A stretch of 64,000 bases of DNA. Origin: JACRLW01 sp046349595. Its GTDB lineage: Bacteria; Planctomycetota; UBA1135; UBA2386. Location of the stretch: the NCBI GenBank assembly GCA_046349595.1, contig JAXMCA010000002.1:1860001-1924000 (forward strand), given 5' to 3'. Made by a program: the position numbers and the translations under genes. Under the pieces are notes generated by a model. It saw only the letters and a program-made list of their open reading frames with translations. It was not told where the DNA came from and did not search any database. This document shows, in pieces, positions 1 to 7,889 of this stretch; positions within the stretch are counted from its first letter, which is position 1, and each line of letters opens with the position of its first letter.

Positions 1-374
1 CGGTCTCCCCACGCGTCTGCAAGTCGCTGCGCGGCGCGCAGGTGCTGGCGAGCAACAGCGAGGTCGCTCGCGGCGAGTGGGATCGCTTCAAGGACGAGCC
101 CTTCGAGGTGCTCTCGGTCGGCTCGGTCGCCTACAAGTTGGGACTCGTCGCCGCGGGACTCACCGATGCCACCTGGACGCTCGTTCCCAAGCACGAATGG
201 GACGTCGCCGGCGGAGCGGCGCTCGTGCTCGCATCCGGCGGCATGGTCTACAACCTCGATGGATCGCCGGCGCGCTTCAACCGCGAGAAGCCGCGGTTGC
301 CGGGCTTCGTCGCCTTCTCCGCCGGAAGCCGCGCGGTCTTCGAACCCTGGTTCGAACCGCTCTGGCAACGCTGA
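1..374 (+). CDS. Inositol monophosphatase / CysQ-like phosphatase, 3' part only
   Basis: The reading frame is open from base 3, so the gene enters from outside the window and only about its last 124 codons are seen. The stretch GSVAYKLGLVAAGLTDA followed by EWDVAGGAALV matches the C-terminal metal and substrate-binding region (W-D-x-A-x-G) of the inositol monophosphatase superfamily. The spacing resembles CysQ-type 3'(2'),5'-bisphosphate nucleotidases, which hydrolyse the 3'-phosphate of PAP with Mg2+. The DG motif and hydrophobic end after it also fit. Without the N-terminal metal motifs I cannot separate CysQ from a true inositol phosphatase. An internal GTG at 42 is not the start. Confidence 0.75.
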   Translation, partial: VSPRVCKSLRGAQVLASNSEVARGEWDRFKDEPFEVLSVGSVAYKLGLVAAGLTDATWTLVPKHEWDVAGGAALVLASGGMVYNLDGSPARFNREKPRLPGFVAFSAGSRAVFEPWFEPLWQR

Positions 375-421
375 GCCGAGAAGCGGTTCGGCGCATCGCG
401 GAGCACGCCGTGCCGAACACA

Positions 422-458
422 TCGATGGGTGGCCGGCGATGCGTCCACGACCCATCGA
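422..458. terminator. Possible hairpin after the phosphatase gene
   Basis: A 9-bp perfect inverted repeat (TCGATGGGT / ACCCATCGA) with a 19-base loop lies about 50 bases after the stop codon. There is no T-tract, so termination is only a possibility. Confidence 0.3.
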
Positions 459-588
459 AGGCCCATGCCGGGATTCGCAGATTGTGCCGCCTGTGTCTCC
501 TGCCTTGGCAGGTTGCGGCGGTGTATATGTTCCCGCGCTCGCTCGACGGCGCGCGACTCACCGCCCGCCGTTTCTCTCGGATCCTCAC

Positions 589-1695
589 ATGCACAAGCTC
601 TCGATTCTCTTCTCGAGCCTTCTCGCAGCTTCGCTCGCCGCTCAGTCCACCGTGGTTTCGCCAGTCGGCGCAACCGGTGTGGAGGGCAGCGGCAGCAATG
701 CCTTCCCGTTCACCAATGCCACCACGGCCCCCACGCGCCGCTACATGCAGATCCACAGCGATCTGCCCGGCTTCATGCTGATCACGAAGCTGTCGTTCCG
801 CCAGAACGGCACCACCACGACCTACGCCGGCACCGCGGCCTGTGACATGGAGATGTTCATGGGTGACTCGCGGCCCTTCGATCGCCCGAGTTGAGTGCTC
901 GCCCAGAACTACCTCAGCACTCCGCAGAACGTGCTGACTCGGCAGGTCGTGAACTGGGGTGGTCCGCTCACCGCGGGCTCGCCGGCGCCCTTCGAGTTCA
1001 ACGTGCCGTTGTCCGTGCCCTACGTGAACACCGGTGTGAACTCGCTGGCTTGGGAAGCAGCGGTGTACAGCCTCGCCATCACCTCGCCGTTCCCGGGCTC
1101 GATGGACGTCGATCCCGCCTCGATCACCGCGGGCGCAGCGGCGGTGACCACCGGCGCGGGCTGCACGGTGACGGGCGCCGCGGGCGCGATGACGCTCGGC
1201 ATGACCCACGCCGACAGCGCCGGTGTCTGGTCCTTCGGCTGTTACGTCGCGAACGCGCCGGCGAATGCTCCGACCTTCCTCTACCTCGGCCTGAGCAACC
1301 CGAATCTGCCCATCCCCGGGCTGTGCAGCAACATCTACACCGATCTCGTCTTCTCGTTGCCCTTGGCCACGACGGACGGCATCGGCTACAGCGGAACCTA
1401 CAGCAACCTGGCCGGCACGACCCGCATCGGTGGTGGAGCCAACGCCTTCGCCTTCTCGAACGTGATGGGCGGAGCCACGCTGTACTTCCAGGCTCACTCG
1501 CTCGACATCAGCCAACCCGGATTGCCGGTCGCGAACAGCAACGGCATCTCGCTGCTCGTGCCGACGTCGAACACGTCGAAGGTCCGCCAGATCACGCGCT
1601 TGTTCAACAACTTCGGCGGCACCAGCGCGACCGACGCCATCTACTTCAACACCAGCGGTATCGGCCACGGCGTGGTGACCGAGTTCACCTACTGA
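589..1695 (+). pseudogene. Secreted beta-rich protein interrupted by an in-frame TGA
   Basis: The frame starts at ATG 589 with a signal peptide (MHKLSILFSSLLAASLAAQ) and runs in one frame to TAG/TGA-type stop at 1695, but codon 892-894 is TGA. Both halves are in the same frame and both read as secreted, Gly/Ser/Thr/Asn-rich sequence. The break is therefore one sense-to-stop substitution, not a frameshift. Intact length would be 368 residues. The layout resembles the secreted protein at 42897-44018: an N-terminal core followed by a conserved central block. The family is not characterised; it looks like a lineage-specific secreted protein. A TTGGCA/TATGTT pair at 505-531 could be its promoter. 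The break may be a real pseudogene, a sequencing error or, less likely, read-through. Confidence 0.6.
892..894 (+). other. In-frame TGA stop codon
   Basis: TGA in the frame of the secreted protein starting at 589. Translation resumes in the same frame with VLAQNYLSTPQNVL. No obvious SECIS-like context was recognised. Confidence 0.85.
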
Positions 1696-1708
1696 TCGAC
1701 TGCCGAAT

Positions 1709-1758
1709 CGGGCGGGCTCGCCCCGCCCGGGTTGCAACCGACGGCCGCTCCGCGGCCG
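1709..1758. terminator. Two adjacent GC hairpins after the secreted gene
   Basis: An 8-bp stem (CGGGCGGG / CCCGCCCG, 1709-1729) lies 13 bases after the stop codon. A 7-bp stem (CGGCCGC / GCGGCCG, 1742-1758) and a 10-bp palindrome GGTTGCAACC (1730-1739) sit beside it. No T-tract follows. The rest of the gap to 1943 shows nothing recognisable. Confidence 0.4.
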
Positions 1759-1943
1759 CGGTTGAACGGCGACGAGGGGACCCGTCGATCCACAGCGCCT
1801 CGGCGGTTGCTGGCGTGATCCTGATCGGGATCCAGCCGCATCGCGTCTTTGCCGCCTCGCCCGTCCCGCATCGGGACGGACGAGGGCAGTGCTGAGCTTC
1901 GCAGCGTTGCATTGTCGAACAGAGGGCGGGGGTCCGTTCTCTC

Positions 1944-3191
1944 ATGACGAATCGATCGACCAATGCGACCCGGGAAGAGGGCTCGGTGCTGGTGTGGGCA
2001 CTGATCTTCGTGGTCGTCACCTCCGGCATGGTGGTGTCGCACTCCATCCGGATGGCGTCGAGCCGCCGCGAGCTCGACACGATGCTGGATCGCAGACTGC
2101 TCGCGAGAACCGTCGCGAAGTCCGGCGTGGTGGACGCACTGTCCTGGTTCCGCTCGCAGCCCACGCAGCCCGTGAGCTCCTTCGCGCCGTTGTGTGACCC
2201 CTACGGTGATCCGCCGCGCATGGACACGATCGACGCGGCGATGGGCCTGGTCCGCGACTTCGAGATCCGCGGCAACCTGTGGGGTCGCTACGAGCTGCGG
2301 CGCACGGACATGCAGGACGTGACCGGCCAGCGCGGGATGACCGGCACCGGAAAGGCCTGGGCGATGCAGGCGCGCAGCTACGTCTACCGCGTGGTCGATC
2401 CCGGCAAGCCCTTCGACCAGGCTCCCAACCGCATCGTGGCGATGGACACGGTCGCGACCGAGATCTGCAAGTTCGGGATGAGCATCCCGGCCTCGGCTCC
2501 GGTGATCGCCCAGGATCCCGAGGCGCTGTTCGTCTACGAGAACGTCGTGATCAACGGCGGCAGCGGTGCGGCCGTGGTCTACGGCAACGGGCCGCTCGAC
2601 GCGAAGGACTACACCGATCCGGTGACCACGCCGGTCGCGAGTTCGATCGACGGTCTCGCTCCCGCACCGATCAGCCCGATCCGCATCAGCGTGGACCCGG
2701 TGTTCTCGGTGCTCGCAACCCTGACGGGGACCACATCGATGCTGCGCCAGCCGTCGCTCGCGCTCGATCTCGGACGCATCTTCGGTACCCGACCCGAGGA
2801 CCTGCGTGCCTTCGCCGACATCGTCGTCTCGGACGGCTCGGGCCTGAGTGGGTTGAAGGAAGTGTCGGGCAAGGTTGTGTTCATCGCCGGCGATCTGCAG
2901 ATCGACCAGGGCGTGAATCTCGACGGCACCGCGATCGTCGTCTACGGAAGCCTGGGGGTGCCGATCAATCCGACTCCCACCAAGATCAGCGGCGTGATCT
3001 ACGTGGAGGGCGACGCCAAGATCCTCGGCAACTTCACGCTCGACGGCGTGTTGATCGTGAAGCACACGCTCTCGCTCGGCACCTCGGGGGGCGGGCCGGA
3101 CGTGGTGATCAACTCCTCGCCACCGACCGTGACCGCGCTGCAGTCCGAGCTGCGCGCCTACCGTCTGCGCCGCGGCTCGCTCTCCGAGTGA
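1944..3191 (+). CDS. PilX-like pilus-assembly / prepilin-like membrane protein
   Basis: The 415-residue protein starts with a short charged leader and a hydrophobic segment (GSVLVWALIFVVVTSGMV, about residues 13-33), the layout of PilX/PilV-type minor pilins. The body is extracytoplasmic and contains a parallel-beta-like region near residues 300-390 (repeated short hydrophobic strands with G and D turns: GKVVFIAGDLQID, GTAIVVYGSL, GVIYVEGDAKI, GVLIVKH). That repeat resembles the C-terminal part of other large PilX-like proteins. The usual Glu at +5 of pilins is not evident, so it may be a membrane-anchored structural protein instead. It stands alone, with no pilus-motor genes nearby. No Shine-Dalgarno sequence is clear at the ATG. 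Confidence 0.55.
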   Translation: MTNRSTNATREEGSVLVWALIFVVVTSGMVVSHSIRMASSRRELDTMLDRRLLARTVAKSGVVDALSWFRSQPTQPVSSFAPLCDPYGDPPRMDTIDAAMGLVRDFEIRGNLWGRYELRRTDMQDVTGQRGMTGTGKAWAMQARSYVYRVVDPGKPFDQAPNRIVAMDTVATEICKFGMSIPASAPVIAQDPEALFVYENVVINGGSGAAVVYGNGPLDAKDYTDPVTTPVASSIDGLAPAPISPIRISVDPVFSVLATLTGTTSMLRQPSLALDLGRIFGTRPEDLRAFADIVVSDGSGLSGLKEVSGKVVFIAGDLQIDQGVNLDGTAIVVYGSLGVPINPTPTKISGVIYVEGDAKILGNFTLDGVLIVKHTLSLGTSGGGPDVVINSSPPTVTALQSELRAYRLRRGSLSE

Positions 3192-3210
3192 GCGGATCCG
3201 CGGGCGTCGT

Positions 3211-4668
3211 TCATCGGACGACACACCTGCCGCCGTGCTCGGCGGCGAGTTTGCGCATGAAGGCCGCGCCGCTGCGTCCGAGCGAGACGGTGTCGACGCG
3301 GATCGCACCCAGCGGATCGCGGCGCGCCACAAGTCGACGGGTCAGGAGCGGGTCGTCGGGATCCAACGAGCGCGGTTGGTCGGCGCGGCGGACGGTGGGG
3401 CGACCGTCGCTGAGGAAGCAGATGGTGTCGATCGCCGCCTCGAAGTAGCGGTCCTCGATCGAGGGGCCGGCGACCTGGGTGGCGACCTCGAAGGCCTCGA
3501 AGGTTGCCGTGCCGAGCTCGAGGTCGAGGTCCGCGATCCAGTTCCGGGCTGCGGCCACGTTCGCCGCGTCGGCGCGCACCGGCCTGTTGCGCCAGATGCG
3601 CACGCGTTGCGCGAACACCAGGATCGAGAAACTCCGGTCGGCGCCCAGTGCCTCGATCGCCTTGTCGAGTTCGGCGACGCAGGCGTCCCAACGCGTGCGA
3701 CCGTCGTTGCGACCCATGCGGTTGCCCATCGAATCGGACGCGTCGACGACGAACAGGATCGACCGTCCGTCCTGCGGGATGCCGAAGAAGCCGCCTTGCG
3801 TGGCCGAACGTGCCGTCGTCCGACGTGGCGCGACCTTGCGCGGTGCGCCGGCGAGGAAGGCTTCGCCGTCTGCGGACCACCATGCGCGCCACGATGGTTC
3901 AGCCGTGCCGAGTCTCTCTCCGGTGAGTAGCTCGAGCGCAGCTCCGAGTGCATCGAGGGTCCGGCCCTTCTCGACGCTCAACCGATCGAGCATCCGTGGC
4001 ACCGCGGAACGGTCCTCGACGGCCACGATCGCGTGCATCGCCTCGGCGCGCACCACGGTCACCGGATCGCTCAGGGCGCGAACGAGGTCGGCATGGCAGT
4101 CCGGAGTCCGTCGACCGAGCGCGCGGAGCGCGCGCAATGCGATCCAGAGATCGTCGGTCCTCTTGGCTGCGGCCAGAACACGTGTCACCTGCGCAAGCGA
4201 CGTGTGGAGACGGGAGGCGGACGGGGCGAGCGCAGCGCGCAGCGCGGTGGGAAGGTGCGTGTCGAAGAGCGCGTCGATCACCGCTGTACACGCTTCTCCC
4301 TCGGCGTGTGCGAGCAGGTCCTCGATCCGACCGGTGAGCCTCAGTCCGGCGTCGAGTGATCCGCGCTGCTCCATCTCGGTGATCGAGGGCATGAGGTTGC
4401 GCGCCGGACGGCCACGCTCGCGTTCGACGGCGCGCAGCTCCGCATCGACGCGCTGCCATGCGGCGATCAGCTCGCGGGCCACCTCGGCGTCGTCGACGGT
4501 CTTCACCGCGTCGAGCGCGACGGTGCGACGCTCGAATGCCTCACCCGGCCGGTCGGTGGGTGCGAAGGCGGAACGCAGGGCTGCGGGATCGACCTGGGCG
4601 GAGCAGACGGCACCGATCAGGACGGCCCACAGACAGGTGAGGCGGAGGGTTCCGGACACCGACGGCAC
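3211..4668 (-). CDS. Secreted HEAT-repeat / von Willebrand factor A protein
   Basis: I chose GTG 4668, giving 485 residues with a signal peptide ending ...AVCSAQ. A TAGTCT box (4675-4680, minus strand) ends exactly 6 bases upstream, and a GTG at 4674 would abut that box. The middle part (about residues 140-235) has HEAT-like helical repeats (ALRALGRRTPDC, ALSDPVTVVRAEAMHAI). The C-terminal part (about 295-470) is a VWA domain with the MIDAS motif DASDSMG near residue 306 and a second acidic loop (SDGRPTVR). VWA domains bind ligands through a divalent metal; the partner is unknown. It is convergent with the PilX-like gene. Confidence 0.75.
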   Translation of the reverse strand: MPSVSGTLRLTCLWAVLIGAVCSAQVDPAALRSAFAPTDRPGEAFERRTVALDAVKTVDDAEVARELIAAWQRVDAELRAVERERGRPARNLMPSITEMEQRGSLDAGLRLTGRIEDLLAHAEGEACTAVIDALFDTHLPTALRAALAPSASRLHTSLAQVTRVLAAAKRTDDLWIALRALRALGRRTPDCHADLVRALSDPVTVVRAEAMHAIVAVEDRSAVPRMLDRLSVEKGRTLDALGAALELLTGERLGTAEPSWRAWWSADGEAFLAGAPRKVAPRRTTARSATQGGFFGIPQDGRSILFVVDASDSMGNRMGRNDGRTRWDACVAELDKAIEALGADRSFSILVFAQRVRIWRNRPVRADAANVAAARNWIADLDLELGTATFEAFEVATQVAGPSIEDRYFEAAIDTICFLSDGRPTVRRADQPRSLDPDDPLLTRRLVARRDPLGAIRVDTVSLGRSGAAFMRKLAAEHGGRCVVR

Positions 4669-4674
4669 GTCCAC

Positions 4675-4680
4675 AGACTA
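4675..4680 (-). promoter_or_regulatory. TAnnnT -10 box of the HEAT/VWA gene
   Basis: TAGTCT on the minus strand, 6 bases before GTG 4668. It has the same spacing as the TAGGAT boxes before the GTG starts at 16613 and 61201, which suggests a leaderless transcript. Confidence 0.45.
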
Positions 4681-4711
4681 GCCCTCTCCGAAGGTCCGCG
4701 TTCCGCCCGCC

Positions 4712-4739
4712 TTGAAAATCACCCGCTCAACCATATGGT
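4712..4739 (+). promoter_or_regulatory. Promoter of the sulfane-sulfur operon
   Basis: TTGAAA (4712-4717), a 16-base spacer and TATGGT (4734-4739) form the clearest sigma70-like promoter in the window. It lies 38 bases before ATG 4778. The -10 and part of the spacer are inside the palindrome at 4725-4744. Confidence 0.6.
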
Positions 4740-4744
4740 TGAGC
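4725..4744. promoter_or_regulatory. 20-bp perfect palindrome, candidate ArsR operator
   Basis: Half-sites GCTCAACCAT and ATGGTTGAGC are exact reverse complements with no spacer. The palindrome covers the -10 box of the promoter for 4778-9699. ArsR/SmtB-family repressors bind imperfect or perfect inverted repeats across the promoters of their own operons, and the last gene of this operon encodes such a repressor. Autoregulation is therefore the simplest reading. Confidence 0.65.
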
Positions 4745-4777
4745 AGAAGAACGCAGCACTCCCCCGGAGAACGCCCC

Positions 4778-6778
4778 ATGAGATCCTGTCCCGTCCGTCC
4801 CTCCGCCCGCATCGCGCTCCTGGCCGGAGGCCTCGCCGTCTCGCTCGCCGCACAGGATGCCGAACGGGCGACCCACACCGATTCGGCCTCCTCTCCCCAG
4901 GTGTCGTTCGAGACCAAGGGTGAGGATTTCGTGCTGCGGCAGTACCAGCTCGGTTGCCTCTCGCATCTCAGCTATCTGGTCGTCTCGCGCGGGGTCGCAC
5001 TGGTCGTGGACCCGCAGCGGGACGTCGAGCACTACATCGCCGACGCCGCGGCCCTCGGCGCGAAGATCGGCTTCGTCGCCCTCACGCACCCTCATGCCGA
5101 CTTCGTCGCCGGGCACACCGAGCTCGCGCGTGCGGTGGGTGCGCAGATCCTGATCGGTGATCGGGCGGGGGCAGAGTTCCCGCACCGCGAGCTGCACGAC
5201 GGCGACAAGATCGAGATCGGTGCCGTCACGCTGGAGAGCTGGAACACGCCGGGTCACACGCCCAATGCGCAGACCTTCCTCCTGCACGTTCCGGGCGCGA
5301 AGGTCGACCCTGCCTACGCGCTCACCGGCGATACGCTGTTCATCGGCAGCATCGGCCGCCCCGATCTCCTCGACGATCCGCCCGCCGAACTCGCCTCGCA
5401 GTCCTTCGACTCGATCGCGCGGCTGAGCGCTCTGCCCGCGGACACCATGGTGCTCCCCGCTCACGGCGCCGGTTCGCTGTGCGGCGCACACCTGAGTCCG
5501 GACACCACGTCGACGATCGGCAAGGAGCGCGCGACCAATCCCTACCTGCAGATCCGCAGCCGCGCGACCTTCGTCGCCAATGTGATCAGCCATCAGCCGA
5601 TCGCGCCGCAGTACTTCCGCTTCAACGTCGAGCTGAATCGCAAGGGTCCGCCGTTGGTCGAGCGCGACACCGGGCTGCCCGCGGCGCTCGATGCCGCTTC
5701 GGTCCAGCGGGCCGTCGACGCCGGAGGCTGGGTCGTCGACCTCCGCGATGCCGTGACCTACGCGAGGGGACACGTCGAGGGGAGCGTCAACGTCGCCTTG
5801 CGCGGGCGGCTCGACACGTGGACCGGCATCGTCGTCCCCTTCGACGCGCCGCTCGTCCTGGTGGGTGACGACGATGCGGTGCGCGAAGGCGTGTTCCGCC
5901 TGCGGCGCATCGGCTACGACCACGTCGCCGGACGTCTCGACGGCGGAATCGACGCGTGGCGCGCCGCGGGTCGACCCGTGCGTCAGAGCCGTCTGGTCGA
6001 ACCGAAGGCGCTGTTCGCCGCGATGGAGAAAGGTGCAGAGCCGGTGATCGTCGACGTGCGCACGCGCGACGAATTCGAGGACCTGCGCCTCGGCGACGTC
6101 GGCAACATCCCCGTGACCGAGAGCGAGCGCTTCGCGAAGACGCTCGATCGCACACAACCGGTGGTGATGGTGTGCAACAGCGCCTATCGCAGCAGCATGG
6201 CGGTGGGTCTCGCCGAGCGTGCGGGCTTCACCGATGTCGCATCGCTCGACGGCGGGATCGACGCCTGGGTCGAGGCCGGTCTCCCGGTGAAGGGACGCAT
6301 GGCGACCACCACTGCGGCGATGCCCGCTGCGACCCGCATCGCGTTGCCCGAGCCGGTCGATCCCGCACTGCTCGCGCGGGTGCTGATGGATCAGCCGTCG
6401 TCGTACGCGGTGATCGATCTGCGGCCTGCGTGGCAGTTCGCCGAGTGGCATGTCGGTGCCTCGGTGAACGTCGAGATCGACGCGCTCGCGGATCACATCG
6501 CGTCGGTCGGCTCCGATCGCCGCATCGTGCTCGTCGATCGCGACGGCACCACCGCCTTCGCCGTGGCCGGTGCGCTGATGGCTCGCGATGGCGCTCGCGA
6601 ACTGCGCGTGCTGGTCGGTGGCGTCGCGCGCTACTACCGGGAGATCGAACTCGGCAGCGCCGCTCCGAGCACGGCAGGCGGAGGCGGTGTCGTCACACCG
6701 TCCGCGGCGGAGGCGTCGACCACCCCCGCTGCGTCACCAACCGCAGCTCCCAAGAAGAAGCGCAACGCCGGCTGCTGA
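4778..6778 (+). CDS. Periplasmic metallo-beta-lactamase / triple-rhodanese fusion (persulfide dioxygenase-like)
   Basis: 666 residues from ATG 4778, preceded by GGAG. An upstream TTG at 4712 belongs to the promoter. A signal peptide ends near ...SLAAQ. Residues about 45-265 form an MBL fold of the ETHE1/CstB type: H104-x-H106-x-D108 in THPHADF, H160 in TPGHT and D185 in TGDTLF. In that family a mononuclear iron oxidises persulfide to sulfite. Three rhodanese-like domains follow (about 300-405, 408-510, 530-625). Only the second has the catalytic Cys, C466 in CNSAYRSS. The others have GDDDAV and DRDGTT at that loop. The tail is Ala/Pro-rich and ends PKKKRNAGC. First gene of the operon; 11 bases to the next. 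Confidence 0.85.
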   Translation: MRSCPVRPSARIALLAGGLAVSLAAQDAERATHTDSASSPQVSFETKGEDFVLRQYQLGCLSHLSYLVVSRGVALVVDPQRDVEHYIADAAALGAKIGFVALTHPHADFVAGHTELARAVGAQILIGDRAGAEFPHRELHDGDKIEIGAVTLESWNTPGHTPNAQTFLLHVPGAKVDPAYALTGDTLFIGSIGRPDLLDDPPAELASQSFDSIARLSALPADTMVLPAHGAGSLCGAHLSPDTTSTIGKERATNPYLQIRSRATFVANVISHQPIAPQYFRFNVELNRKGPPLVERDTGLPAALDAASVQRAVDAGGWVVDLRDAVTYARGHVEGSVNVALRGRLDTWTGIVVPFDAPLVLVGDDDAVREGVFRLRRIGYDHVAGRLDGGIDAWRAAGRPVRQSRLVEPKALFAAMEKGAEPVIVDVRTRDEFEDLRLGDVGNIPVTESERFAKTLDRTQPVVMVCNSAYRSSMAVGLAERAGFTDVASLDGGIDAWVEAGLPVKGRMATTTAAMPAATRIALPEPVDPALLARVLMDQPSSYAVIDLRPAWQFAEWHVGASVNVEIDALADHIASVGSDRRIVLVDRDGTTAFAVAGALMARDGARELRVLVGGVARYYREIELGSAAPSTAGGGGVVTPSAAEASTTPAASPTAAPKKKRNAGC

Positions 6779-6789
6779 GGAGGAACACG

Positions 6790-7302
6790 ATGAACGGAGC
6801 AAGACCGTACTGGAATCCCTATGTGGCGGGCGCGGGACTCGGTCTCACCCTGCTGCTCTCCTACGTCGTCCTCGGCACCGGACTCGGTGCTTCGGGCGGC
6901 ATCGCACGCATGGCTGCACAGGCGGCGCACGTCGCCGTACCGGCTGCCGTGGAAGGCAACGCCTATCTCGGCGGCTGGTTCGAGGACGGCAGCGCACTGC
7001 GCTACTACCTCGTGTTCATGGTCGGTGGCGCCTTCCTCGGCGGCCTGCTGTCGGCGGTCTCTGCAAGGCGCGTGGCGGTCGACGTCGAGCGCGGACCGCG
7101 CGCAGGCGTGGGGCTGCGGCTGGTGCTGGCTCTGTTCGGCGGCGCACTGGTCGGGCTCGGTTCGCGTTTCGCGATGGGTTGCACCTCCGGTCAGGCGCTG
7201 AGCGGCGGGGCGATGCTCCAGACCGGCAGCTTCGTCTTCCTCGGAGCCACCTTCGCGGCCGGCTACGCACTCGCGCCCATCGTGCGCAGGGAGTGGCGCT
7301 GA
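6790..7302 (+). CDS. YeeE/YedE family half-transporter, first subunit
   Basis: 170 residues, very hydrophobic, with about four membrane segments. The Cys-containing motif GSRFAMGCTSGQ matches the sulfur-transporting YeeE/YedE (TsuA) family, in which conserved Cys residues pass thiosulfate or sulfane sulfur across the inner membrane. Full-length members have about 350 residues. Here the gene is half size and followed directly by a second half, as in the PmpA/PmpB pairs of BigR-type operons. AGGAGG-like sequence precedes ATG 6790. The stop overlaps the next start (TGATG). Confidence 0.8.
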   Translation: MNGARPYWNPYVAGAGLGLTLLLSYVVLGTGLGASGGIARMAAQAAHVAVPAAVEGNAYLGGWFEDGSALRYYLVFMVGGAFLGGLLSAVSARRVAVDVERGPRAGVGLRLVLALFGGALVGLGSRFAMGCTSGQALSGGAMLQTGSFVFLGATFAAGYALAPIVRREWR

Positions 7303-7889
7303 TGAACCTCTACGAACAAGGGCTTCTCAACCAACCGATCGGACTGTTCGCATCGCTGCTGGTCGGCGCGCTGTTCGGCTTCTGGCTCGAGCGCTCCGGC
7401 TTCGGCAGCAGTCGCAAGCTGACCGCGATCTTCTACCTGTACGACTTCGCCGTCCTGAAGGTGATGTTCACCGCGATGGTGGTCGCGGCGCTCGGACTGC
7501 AGGGACTCGCGGCGCTCGGCATGGTGCGGCTAGACGCGCTGTTCGTCCCCGACACCGTGATCTGGCCGCAGCTCGTCGGCGGTCTGATCTTCGGCGCGGG
7601 CTTCGTCATCGGTGGCTGGTGCCCGGGCACCGCGGCCGTCGGACTCGGCAGCGGTCGCATCGATGCCCTGGTCTTCCTGGTGGGTGCGGGCATCGGCAGC
7701 CTGGCGTTCGCGACACAGCAGGATCGTCTCGATCAGTTCCTGCACGCGGGTGACTGTGGCGTGTGCGCTCTGCCGGGCCAGATCGGGATCAGCAACGGCG
7801 TCGGCGCGGCGGCCCTGCTCGGCATCGCGCTGCTCGCGTTCCTGTTGGTCACCCAGGTCGAGAAGCGCATGCAGCGGAGGACAGCATGA
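7302..7889 (+). CDS. YeeE/YedE family half-transporter, second subunit
   Basis: 195 residues with about five membrane segments and the second family motif GGWCPGTAAVG, containing the other key Cys. A CGVC pair (residues about 151-154, in GDCGVCALPG) lies in a loop near the C-terminus. With the preceding gene it should form a pseudo-symmetric sulfur transporter. It starts within the stop codon of its partner and its own stop overlaps the next gene (ATGA), so translational coupling is likely. Confidence 0.8.
   Translation: MNLYEQGLLNQPIGLFASLLVGALFGFWLERSGFGSSRKLTAIFYLYDFAVLKVMFTAMVVAALGLQGLAALGMVRLDALFVPDTVIWPQLVGGLIFGAGFVIGGWCPGTAAVGLGSGRIDALVFLVGAGIGSLAFATQQDRLDQFLHAGDCGVCALPGQIGISNGVGAAALLGIALLAFLLVTQVEKRMQRRTA

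Noticed and set aside
350..364. GGTTCGAACC resembling a tRNA T-loop
   Set aside because: It lies inside the phosphatase coding frame and no acceptor or anticodon stem can be folded around it.
4712..4777. TTG 4712 as start of the MBL/rhodanese fusion
   Set aside because: It is the -35 box of the promoter; ATG 4778 has a ribosome-binding sequence and starts a signal peptide.
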